From contig JALORM010000092.1 in assembly GCA_025458985.1 (NCBI GenBank), positions 1 through 9,076 on the forward strand: a DNA stretch of 9,076 nucleotides. Direction: 5' to 3'. Position numbers and translations under genes: made by a program. This DNA is from Paracoccaceae bacterium (lineage in GTDB: Bacteria; Pseudomonadota; Alphaproteobacteria; Rhodobacterales; Rhodobacteraceae). Positions 1-6,101 of the stretch are shown in pieces; the stretch's first letter is position 1; each line of letters starts with the position of its first letter. The notes beneath the pieces were generated by a model. That model made no database searches and was not told the DNA's origin. It worked only from the letters and a program-made list of their open reading frames with translations.

Positions 1-109
1 TGACACGGTGGCCGCGGCGGACCAGCGCCTCGGCCATCCATTCGGCCACCAGCGTGGCCCCGCCATAGCTGTAGGGGCGGAAGTGGACGTTGGCGATCAA
101 GACGTGCAT
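1..109 (-). CDS. N-terminus of a GT-B glycosyltransferase (partial, cut by window edge)
   Basis: An ATG at 109 opens a frame that runs off the left edge of the window after 36 complete codons. The peptide begins MHVLIANVHFRPYSYGG and continues ATLVAEWMAEALVRRGHRV. This is the usual first beta strand, glycine-rich loop and first helix of a GT-B (GT4-like) sugar transferase: a short hydrophobic strand, a GG turn, an amphipathic helix, and then RGHxV leading into the second strand. In this fold the GG loop lies near the acceptor and nucleotide-sugar cleft. It is the third glycosyltransferase in a row on this strand, 175 nt downstream of the previous gene. The upstream sequence has no clear Shine-Dalgarno site. 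The donor and acceptor cannot be judged from this fragment. The identification as a glycosyltransferase is fairly safe, but the exact family is inference. Confidence 0.75.
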   Translation of the reverse strand, partial: MHVLIANVHFRPYSYGGATLVAEWMAEALVRRGHRV

Positions 110-284
110 GGCCCCGGGTCCGGGAGGCGAAAGGAACGATCCACCCGATCCGCGCAGCAGGCAGGGCCGAGCACGCGGGGGCGGCGTCTCCGCCCGCGGA
201 TGGGCCTGGACGTGGCGCCCCCGGGCCTGGCGCAGGCGCCGCCGCCGAGGGGCAAGACCCCGGCCGCGCGCGGGCGGCGCGCGC
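110..284. other. Intergenic gap with GC-rich hairpins
   Basis: This 175-nt gap separates the stop of the second glycosyltransferase from the start of the partial one. Two self-complementary stretches can be seen. At 265-283, arms CGCGCGC and GCGCGCG flank a 5-nt loop just past the TGA. At 174-198, a 6-bp GGGCGG/CCGCCC stem with a 5-nt loop extends by 3 bp past a 2-nt bulge. Neither is followed by a T-run on the minus strand, so they are not classical intrinsic terminators, and such stems arise by chance in DNA this GC-rich. No convincing promoter or small gene is seen. Confidence 0.3.
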
Positions 285-1568
285 TCACGACCGACCCCAG
301 GCCAGCAGCGCCGGGTCGGCGATGCCGGGGGCCTCGACGTTGCGCTGTGCCTCGGCCCAGGCGCGGTTCGCCGCGCCCATCGCGCGGGCGCAGCCCGGGT
401 CGGACAGTGTCGCCAGCGCCTCGGCCCAGTCCTCCGTCGTCGTGGCCAGGAGGCCAGTGGTGCCGTCGCGCAGCACCTCGTCGATCTCGCCCACCGGACT
501 CGCGGCGACGGGGCGCCCGACGGCTGCCGCATCGAGCAGCCGCGCCGCGCTCTTGCAGCGGTTGAAGGGGTCGTCGGCCAGCGGGATCAGCACCGCATCG
601 GCGCGGGCGAGCGCCGCAAGGTAGCCGGCATAGGGCAGCACCGGCAGGACCTCGGACGCCGCCGCCACGGCGCGCGGCAGGGCCCTGAGGTCGAGCGGCC
701 CGATCACGAGAACGCGGGTGCCTGGTGCGCGCGCGATGTGGGCCTCGAGCGCCGGGATCAGCGGCGCGAGGTCGGGCCCCCTCCCGCGGGAACCGTTGGG
801 CAGGGCGAAGGTGACGGGGCCGGGCGGGCGCGGCAGGGCGACCAGACGGGCGCCGAGGGCGAGGTCGGCCTCGCCGAGGAAGTTCCGGCGCAGCCAGACC
901 GGCCGGGGGCAGAACCGCGCCACCTCGGCGGCCAGCGCCGGCGTGCTGACCGAGACCGCATCGGCCGCCGACATCAGCTCCAGCACCTGCGGCGCCGCAC
1001 GCAGCGCGCCGATCCGCTCGGCCGGCGGCAGGGACGCGAGCGCCCGGTGCCCGGCACAGGCCGGCAGGCTCATCAGCGGGTCGTCGAGGTCGTAGAGCAC
1101 CGGCAGCCCGAGACGCCGGGCCTCGTAGAGCAGCATTGCCGTCGCCTCGCTGCGGGCACAGCGGGCGAAGACGACGTGGCTGGCATCCTGCAGGGCGCCG
1201 GCGGCGGCCCGCGCCTCGGACGGGTCGAAGACACGGACCCCGGCCCCGGGCCAGAGACCTTCCAGCGCCTCGACCCGGTAGCGGCGCGACTGCGGCACCG
1301 AGGCGGGCGCGATGGCGACGATGGCAGGCGCGGCGCCCGCGCAGCGCGGCGCCGCGTGGAACGCCCCCCGGCGCGCGAGCTCCTGCCAGGCGGCCCCCAA
1401 GGCATAGCCCAGCGGCAGGTCGGCGCTGCGTCGGGCGCGGTTCAGCTCTCCCGCCGCGCGGCGGCCGAGATGACGGGCCGCGCGGGCCGCCGCCTCGGCG
1501 AAGCCGGCTTCGCCGGCGACGGCCAGGAACCGGCGCGCGAGATGCGCCGGCCGGGCAAGCGCAGTCAT
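285..1568 (-). CDS. Divergent GT-B glycosyltransferase, 427 aa
   Basis: Probably transfers a sugar from an activated donor to a growing surface or exported glycan in the cytoplasm. The N-terminal half (residues 1-215) holds strands such as PAIVAIAP (81-88) and HVVFARC (131-137), then LPVLYDLDDPLMSLP (155-169). That DLDD signature follows a strand in many GT4-like enzymes of polysaccharide clusters. The C-terminal half has the nucleotide-sugar-binding pattern: TRVLVIGPLD (284-293), ADAVLIPLADDPFNRCKSAA (323-342), then GRPVAASPVGEIDEVLRDG (351-369). The usual EX7E pair of GT4 is not intact: the NRCKSA...D346 version replaces it, as in related 'NxxKs' enzymes. The ATG at 1568 is forced, because an in-frame TGA lies about 60 nt upstream with no other start between. 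Its Shine-Dalgarno site is poor. The first 70 residues are Ala/Arg-rich and helical. Glycosyltransferase identity is likely; substrate unknown. Confidence 0.85.
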   Translation of the reverse strand: MTALARPAHLARRFLAVAGEAGFAEAAARAARHLGRRAAGELNRARRSADLPLGYALGAAWQELARRGAFHAAPRCAGAAPAIVAIAPASVPQSRRYRVEALEGLWPGAGVRVFDPSEARAAAGALQDASHVVFARCARSEATAMLLYEARRLGLPVLYDLDDPLMSLPACAGHRALASLPPAERIGALRAAPQVLELMSAADAVSVSTPALAAEVARFCPRPVWLRRNFLGEADLALGARLVALPRPPGPVTFALPNGSRGRGPDLAPLIPALEAHIARAPGTRVLVIGPLDLRALPRAVAAASEVLPVLPYAGYLAALARADAVLIPLADDPFNRCKSAARLLDAAAVGRPVAASPVGEIDEVLRDGTTGLLATTTEDWAEALATLSDPGCARAMGAANRAWAEAQRNVEAPGIADPALLAWGRS

Positions 1569-1606
1569 GGCCGGACACCGCCCGGAGAATGGAGCGCATC
1601 CGGCCG

Positions 1607-1627
1607 CCCGGCAGACCGGGTGCCGGG
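1607..1627. other. Intra-operon GC-rich hairpin between genes 4 and 5
   Basis: Perfect 7-bp inverted repeat: CCCGGCA at 1607-1613 and TGCCGGG at 1621-1627, with a 7-nt loop. It lies in the 76-nt gap between the sulfotransferase-like stop and the next glycosyltransferase start. There is no T-run after it on the minus strand, so it is not a textbook terminator. It could stabilise an mRNA end, reduce read-through, or be chance in GC-rich DNA. Confidence 0.3.
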
Positions 1628-1644
1628 ATCACTCTCCTGCCCCC

Positions 1645-2271
1645 TCATGCTGCGCCCGAGGTGCGGCAGTAGGCGTCGAGGCGCTTGTAGCTGCCGGCCG
1701 CCATGAACCCGTCGAAGTCGAAGGCCGCACGGTCCGGCGCGATGCCGAGCGCGGCCGAGAATTCGTCGAGGAACAACGCCTTGTCACGCTCGGCCTTCTC
1801 GTACGAGACGAGGATCGCGGGGCAGTTCCTCAGCGCGATCAGGTTGATGTTGCGCTGCTGGCGCAGGAGCCCCTCCTGCACCGCCTGGATCCGCCCGAGC
1901 GGGTGCCAGCGGTTCAGCGCCTGGCCATTGGCCACGCTGTCGCGGAACACGCAGACGAGGTGCGGGTTCCGCAGCGACGGCCAGAGCCGGTCGAGGTAGT
2001 CCGCGGCATGAGGATACTTCCAGCCCCAGACGGCATGGGCTGCGTTGTTGCGGGCGATGGCAGCCGCCATGTCCTCGACCGGGCGGTCGGCAAAGTGGGC
2101 GCTTTCCTGGTTGTCTTCGTTGACCTCGCCGCCCATGAAGATGCCGAGCGCCCGCATGACGCCCGCGACCATGGTGGTCCCGCCGCGCATGACGCCGAAG
2201 ACCACGTAGGTCCGCGGGCCTTCGGTGGCCGGGGTGCCCTTCAGGATAAGGGCGGATTCGCGCTTCTGCAT
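1645..2271 (-). CDS. Sulfotransferase-like P-loop protein, 208 aa
   Basis: Probably transfers a sulfuryl group from PAPS to a sugar hydroxyl, or is a relative of such enzymes. Residues 22-37 (strand YVVFGVM followed by RGGTTMVAG) match the 5'-phosphosulfate-binding loop of sulfotransferases, usually written as (R/K)SGTT; here the Ser is Gly. VWGWKYP (81-87) matches the W-x-W-K block common in bacterial sulfotransferases. LVCVFRDSVANG (105-116) sits where the 3'-phosphate site (R plus a later Ser) is expected: R110 and S112 are present, but closer together than in the classical motif. PAILVSYEKA (151-160) is also typical. At 208 residues it is shorter than most sulfotransferases (about 250-300). 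The ATG at 2271 lies 5 nt after the upstream stop. The frame stays open far upstream inside the glycosyltransferase gene, but that stretch is Arg/Pro-rich shadow. No PAPS-synthesis genes are in the window. Confident as a P-loop sulfotransferase relative; activity is inferred. Confidence 0.8.
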   Translation of the reverse strand: MQKRESALILKGTPATEGPRTYVVFGVMRGGTTMVAGVMRALGIFMGGEVNEDNQESAHFADRPVEDMAAAIARNNAAHAVWGWKYPHAADYLDRLWPSLRNPHLVCVFRDSVANGQALNRWHPLGRIQAVQEGLLRQQRNINLIALRNCPAILVSYEKAERDKALFLDEFSAALGIAPDRAAFDFDGFMAAGSYKRLDAYCRTSGAA

Positions 2272-2276
2272 GGGGG

Positions 2277-3866
2277 TCAGGCTCCGATTTCCTTGAGCGC
2301 GGGCGCCGGCTCGGCGGGCTGCGCGGGCTGCGGGCGGCGCGGCGGCAGCCGCACCAGGTTTTCCGGCGGGGCGGCGCGGGCGATGCGGCCGGGGTCCTCC
2401 ACCAGCGTCGTCAGCTTCCGGCGGAAGTCGGCCGCGTCGCCCGAGGAGAAGACGAAGTCCGGCGCATCGCCGAGGAACATGCCGAAGCCGGTGGTCGAGG
2501 ACACCAGCGACGGCGTGCCGAGACACAGCATCTCGTAGGCGACCTGGTTGAAGGTCTCGCGCCAGATCGAGGGCACGATGTTGAGGTCGGTCGCCCGGGC
2601 GATGCGGGCGATCTGGGCCCGGTCGTAGCCGTCGACGATGCGGAATGCGGCGAAGCGGCGGGCGAGCGGCGCCAGCCGCGCCTTCTGGTGCGCATCGAGC
2701 CGGGCGTAGACGGTAAGCTCGGCCCGCTCGCGCAGGAGCGGCAGGTCCTCTTCGGTCAGGGCCCGGGTCAGGAACGGCAGGCCCTTCGACGGGATCCCGT
2801 AGCCGATGAAGCTGAGCCGCGTGCGGTCGGCGTCGGGTTTGCCGCGGTAGCGGGCACGGATCACCGCGGGCGTGGCGTGGATGTCCATCGCCAGCGGCGT
2901 GACGCGGATCCGGGCGCGGTCGATGCCGAAGGAGGCGATGGTTTCGGCGACCAGCTCCGACACTGCCCAGTGCGCGTCGAAGCGGTTCAGAAGGTCGCGG
3001 TTGACCTCGCGCCAGAGCCGGTAGTCGGCCGCCTGCCGCAGCAGGGCGCCGCCGTCCTCGCCCGCAGGGGGCGGTCCTTCGGCCTCGGGATCGATGGGCC
3101 GGAAGCCGCCGAGGCCCGGTCGCGACCGGCGCCAGCCGGCGAAGCCGTTGCGCAGGCCCGCCTTGAGGTCCAGCGCCAGGAAGCGCAGCGCCCGCGCCGC
3201 CTGGAAGGTTGCCATGGCGAAGCCGAAGACGAAGTTGCCCATCGGCCGCCCGGCATGGCCGGAGAGCTCCAGCGCCGAGCCGAGCCGCTGGGCCCGGATC
3301 AGCGACGACCGGTCGGGCAGGCCCGCCAGACAGCCCACGCACTTCGCGCCGCCGTCGAAATCGCGGCAGTCCTCGCTGTTCTGGTGCAGAAGCTCGATCT
3401 GCGGGCAGAGCGGCATGTAGTTGTGCCACATGTAGACGAAGCGGGTTTCGGGGAAGCGGTCGCGCAGCGCGAGGACCTCGGACGAGATCCCCTCCATCGA
3501 ATGGAAGACGACCGTCTCGAACGGGCCTTCGGCCTTCAGGAACCTCTCGAACGTGCGGGCGATGGCGCGGTCTGTGCGCCAGAGCCGGATTGCGGCGAAC
3601 ATGTCGTGCGCCGGGGCCTTCACGGGCGAATTGAGGATGCGGAAGCTGCGGACCCCGCGCGCGGCGAACACGTTTTCGGTCCGGACCCAGCGCACGCGCC
3701 GGTCGAAGGGCGCATAGTGCTGGCCTGCGCTCAGAAGGACGTAGTCGGTGCCGTCGCGCCCTGCCGCATGGTCGAGCAGGTTGCGCAGATAGACCGACAC
3801 GCCGCCGCCGCGGCCCATCGGGTCGTCATACTGCGCCCAGTTGTAGTGCAGGACCTTCCGCCTCAC
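2277..3866 (-). CDS. GT4-like glycosyltransferase with four-cysteine segment, 529 aa
   Basis: Retaining GT-B-type sugar transferase, probably cytoplasmic and acting in glycan assembly. The N-terminus has KVLHYNW and the loop GRGGGVSVYLRNLL (18-31). VYMWHNYMPLCPQ (144-156) starts a segment with four cysteines, C154, C167, C176 and C179, a pattern seen in some GT4 enzymes and possibly structural. Residues 190-295 are a longer than usual linker. The C-terminal domain begins with LSFIGYGIPSKGLPFL (351-366). NIVPSIWRETFNQVAYEML (429-447) carries the EX7E pair (E437, E445) typical of GT4 donor binding. The last 30 residues are Pro/Ala-rich and probably disordered. The GTG at 3866 was chosen over an ATG at 3956. 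It overlaps the previous TGA as GTGA, and a perfect AGGAGG lies 7 nt upstream. The extra 30 residues from 3956 would be Pro/Arg-rich and lie inside the upstream gene. Confidence 0.9.
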   Translation of the reverse strand: MRRKVLHYNWAQYDDPMGRGGGVSVYLRNLLDHAAGRDGTDYVLLSAGQHYAPFDRRVRWVRTENVFAARGVRSFRILNSPVKAPAHDMFAAIRLWRTDRAIARTFERFLKAEGPFETVVFHSMEGISSEVLALRDRFPETRFVYMWHNYMPLCPQIELLHQNSEDCRDFDGGAKCVGCLAGLPDRSSLIRAQRLGSALELSGHAGRPMGNFVFGFAMATFQAARALRFLALDLKAGLRNGFAGWRRSRPGLGGFRPIDPEAEGPPPAGEDGGALLRQAADYRLWREVNRDLLNRFDAHWAVSELVAETIASFGIDRARIRVTPLAMDIHATPAVIRARYRGKPDADRTRLSFIGYGIPSKGLPFLTRALTEEDLPLLRERAELTVYARLDAHQKARLAPLARRFAAFRIVDGYDRAQIARIARATDLNIVPSIWRETFNQVAYEMLCLGTPSLVSSTTGFGMFLGDAPDFVFSSGDAADFRRKLTTLVEDPGRIARAAPPENLVRLPPRRPQPAQPAEPAPALKEIGA

Positions 3867-3879
3867 CGTGCCGCCTCCT
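3863..3879 (-). promoter_or_regulatory. Ribosome site and GTGA stop/start overlap deciding the GTG start
   Basis: On the minus strand, AGGAGG (3879-3874) lies 7 nt before GTG (3866-3864). That GTG shares two bases with the TGA (3865-3863) of the HAD gene. The ribosome site is inside the last codons of the upstream gene, so the two genes are very likely translationally coupled. Confidence 0.85.
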
Positions 3880-6025
3880 GTGTCTGGATGCGGCCCACGC
3901 CGGGGTGGAGCCGCAGGAGCGGGGTCAGGACGCCCAGGCCGCTGAGGCTGAGGCATCCCTGGACCCAGTAGTCGTTCGCCTTGAGGTGCGCGAGCTTGGC
4001 GCCCAGGCGGTTGGGGTAGAGCCGCCGGGCGACCGGCTGGCGGGCGACCGTCGCCATCCCGCGCTGGTGCATCATGGCATTGATCGCGCGGACCTCGCGC
4101 GCGGTCGGCTGTTCGGCGAGGCGCACGAGGGACGCACGCAGGATGTCGCGGAGCGTGCAGAGATCACCCTCGTGGCGCAGGAGGTCGTCGAGGAAGGCGG
4201 CGCCTCGCTCGACGATCCGTGCCCGCCGCGCCCGCAGCGCGGCAAGATCTTCGGGCGTCAGGCCGGCATCGGCGAAGACAGGTTCGATCCGGTCCTCCCG
4301 GCGCACGAAGCCGGTCAGCGCGCCGAGATCGGGATCGACGAGGAACGGCTCCAGCCACGCGAAGTTGAGCGAGGCGCTGAGGCAGGGGCCGTCGCGGTGG
4401 TCAAGCAGCACGCCCGGCACCAGGTCGATCGCCGGGTGCAGGCGGGTGAGGTTGCCGTCGAAGTGCCGGTTCGACGCGAAGAAACGGAACTCGCAGGCCG
4501 GAAGAGCCGCACCCTGCCGGCCGAGCGCCTCGAACAGGCAGGACAGCTGCTTGGCCCAGGTGCCGGAATAGCCGATGTCGGCCAGGACCGGGGCATGGGC
4601 CGCCAGGAGCCCCTCCTGGTCGAGGTAGGCGGCGACCTCGGCACGGCGGTCGGCCAGGTGGCGGGCAAGCGTCCTGCGGAAGGCGGGGGCCTCCATGAGG
4701 GCGCGGAAGGGGCCTTCTCCGGGCGCGGCCAGCGCGTCGCGGACCTGCTTGCGCAGCCGTGCCGGGCAGGCGGCGAAATCTTGCGGGGTCAGGCCGTAGA
4801 GTTTGAACAGCGCCTGGGTCGAGAACCCGCCTTCGGTCAGATACGTGGTGTCTGCAATCAGCCCGCTCGCGCCGGCAGACGGCGCGCGAAGGTAGGCTCC
4901 CGTGCTCCGGCTCGTCGCAAGCCTGTGCAGGCGGGCGGCCGGTGCCGGCATCGCGGTACCGCGCTGCCGCGCCGCGATCGCGATGTCGAGGAACAGCGTC
5001 CCGTCGCGAGTCAGGAAGTAGACGTCGCTTGCGCCCCTGCGCTCCGCAGCGGCCAGGGTGTCGGCGACGAAAAGGCCGGCGGCGGGCCCGATCACCCCGT
5101 CGATCATCGCGTCGAGCGTGTCGAATGCCCGGTCGGTCGCAAGGCCGTAGCGCTGCGCCAGGCGGGCGCGCCGGAGCCGGTCGCCCATCGGCTGACGCGC
5201 CCGTTGGGTCAACGCCTGTGCGGCCGCCTGCCAGCCGGTGTTGACGTAGTGGACCGCGCGGAACCCTGCGGCACGCGCCATGACCACGTCGGAATGCCAG
5301 TTGTCGCCCAGATGCAGGATCTCGTCCGGCGAAAGACCGGTGGCGGCCGCCACCACGCCGAAGAGCCGGCCGCCCGCCTTGGTCACGCCGTGGTCGGCCG
5401 ACACGAAGAGGTGGTCGACGAAGCGGGCGAGGCCCAGCGCGTCGAGCAGGCGCGCGATGGACGCGCCCGGCAGGTACATGTCGGAGGTGACGATCACCTT
5501 GCGCCCCGAGGCGCGGACCGCGCGCAGGGCGGCCTCGGCTTCCGGATTGGGGACGAGGTTGCGCATCTCGACCTCGGTCTCGACATCGACGAGGCGGCGC
5601 GCCATGCGGCACCGCGCGGCTGCATCCACCACAAGGGGGGCGAGGGCGCGGTCGAAGATCGCCTCGAGCGACGGCTCGTCGCCTTCTCCGCGCGCCTGCA
5701 TTTCCCGCTTGAGCGCCTCGGCCGTGAAGCCGCGCGCGCCGCGGATGCGGCGCAGGACGCGGGCGCGGTCGCCGGGCACGAGATCGGCGGCGAGGTCGGC
5801 GGTCTTCGCGAAGACCTGGTCGAGGCTGAGCTGCGTGCGCGTCGCGAGCGTATCGAACAGATCGAAGCTGACGGCGCGCACGCCGTCGACCACGGCGGCG
5901 TCGTGCAGCGAGAAGATGTTGTTGTCGTCCTTGGGCACCTGCGGCGGCGCCGGGCAGGCTTCGGCGCGCAGGCGGCGGTTCACCAGCAGGCGTTCGGCGC
6001 CAAGCCTGAGCCGCGTTCCGATCAT
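3863..6025 (-). CDS. Two-part HAD-superfamily protein of a polysaccharide cluster, 720 aa
   Basis: Residues 50-265 form a HAD domain with its four motifs: FDLFDTL with candidate nucleophile D55, IVTSDMYLP (178-186), K216 within GVTKAG, and HLGDNWHSD (238-246) for the Mg-binding acids. The residue two after the nucleophile is Phe (F57), not the Asp acid/base of standard HAD phosphatases, so simple phosphatase activity is uncertain. The cap helices lie between motifs I and II. Residues 300-720 form a large C-terminal part with blocks DVYFLTRDGTLFLD (334-347), LATSRS (369-374) and ADIGYSGTW (482-490). This arrangement resembles the predicted hydrolases grouped as COG5610, from memory, which often lie beside glycosyltransferases; their exact reaction is not settled. 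No signal peptide is visible. The ATG at 6025 has a GGGAGAGG ribosome site. The gene ends by overlapping the next glycosyltransferase by 4 nt. Confidence 0.85.
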   Translation of the reverse strand: MIGTRLRLGAERLLVNRRLRAEACPAPPQVPKDDNNIFSLHDAAVVDGVRAVSFDLFDTLATRTQLSLDQVFAKTADLAADLVPGDRARVLRRIRGARGFTAEALKREMQARGEGDEPSLEAIFDRALAPLVVDAAARCRMARRLVDVETEVEMRNLVPNPEAEAALRAVRASGRKVIVTSDMYLPGASIARLLDALGLARFVDHLFVSADHGVTKAGGRLFGVVAAATGLSPDEILHLGDNWHSDVVMARAAGFRAVHYVNTGWQAAAQALTQRARQPMGDRLRRARLAQRYGLATDRAFDTLDAMIDGVIGPAAGLFVADTLAAAERRGASDVYFLTRDGTLFLDIAIAARQRGTAMPAPAARLHRLATSRSTGAYLRAPSAGASGLIADTTYLTEGGFSTQALFKLYGLTPQDFAACPARLRKQVRDALAAPGEGPFRALMEAPAFRRTLARHLADRRAEVAAYLDQEGLLAAHAPVLADIGYSGTWAKQLSCLFEALGRQGAALPACEFRFFASNRHFDGNLTRLHPAIDLVPGVLLDHRDGPCLSASLNFAWLEPFLVDPDLGALTGFVRREDRIEPVFADAGLTPEDLAALRARRARIVERGAAFLDDLLRHEGDLCTLRDILRASLVRLAEQPTAREVRAINAMMHQRGMATVARQPVARRLYPNRLGAKLAHLKANDYWVQGCLSLSGLGVLTPLLRLHPGVGRIQTQEAAR

Positions 6026-6101
6026 GCCGCCTCTCCCTCGTTCTGAGTGCGCAGGGCCGGCGTTCGGGCGACCCGTGCGGCGACCCTAGGCAGAAGCAGG
6101 C
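6026..6101. other. Gap between RTX and HAD genes
   Basis: This 76-nt gap contains the HAD ribosome site (GGGAGAGG, minus strand, 6037-6030; 4 nt before ATG, or 7 nt if GGGAG is the core). It also holds a short direct repeat, GGCGACCC, at 6067-6074 and 6079-6086. A 6-bp stem with one wobble pair can be drawn from GGGTCG and CGGCCC on the minus strand, but no T-run follows. No convincing terminator or promoter is visible, so read-through from the RTX gene is possible. Confidence 0.35.

Noticed and set aside
265..283. GC hairpin directly after the stop of the glycosyltransferase at 285, considered as a terminator
   Set aside because: No T-run follows on the minus strand, and alternating CG sequence is expected by chance at this base composition.
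97..1632. A 511-codon minus-strand frame longer than the glycosyltransferase at 285-1568
   Set aside because: It starts after a tempting AGGAGA-GTG but translates to Arg/Pro/Gly-rich sequence without domain features. The shorter frame has the glycosyltransferase patterns.
2272..3429. Upstream extension of the sulfotransferase frame, which would give a 594-residue protein
   Set aside because: The extension is a shadow of the glycosyltransferase gene in another frame. The real protein starts at the ATG at 2271, right after the upstream stop.
3867..3956. Upstream extension of the GT4-like gene to an ATG at 3956
   Set aside because: The added residues are Pro/Arg-rich and lie inside the HAD coding region. 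The GTG at 3866 has a perfect AGGAGG and the typical KVLHYNW start of a glycosyltransferase.
3905..6046. A 713-codon plus-strand open frame opposite the HAD gene
   Set aside because: Composition is Arg/Gly/Glu-rich with no motifs. The minus strand has all four HAD motifs, a good ribosome site and coupling to the next gene.
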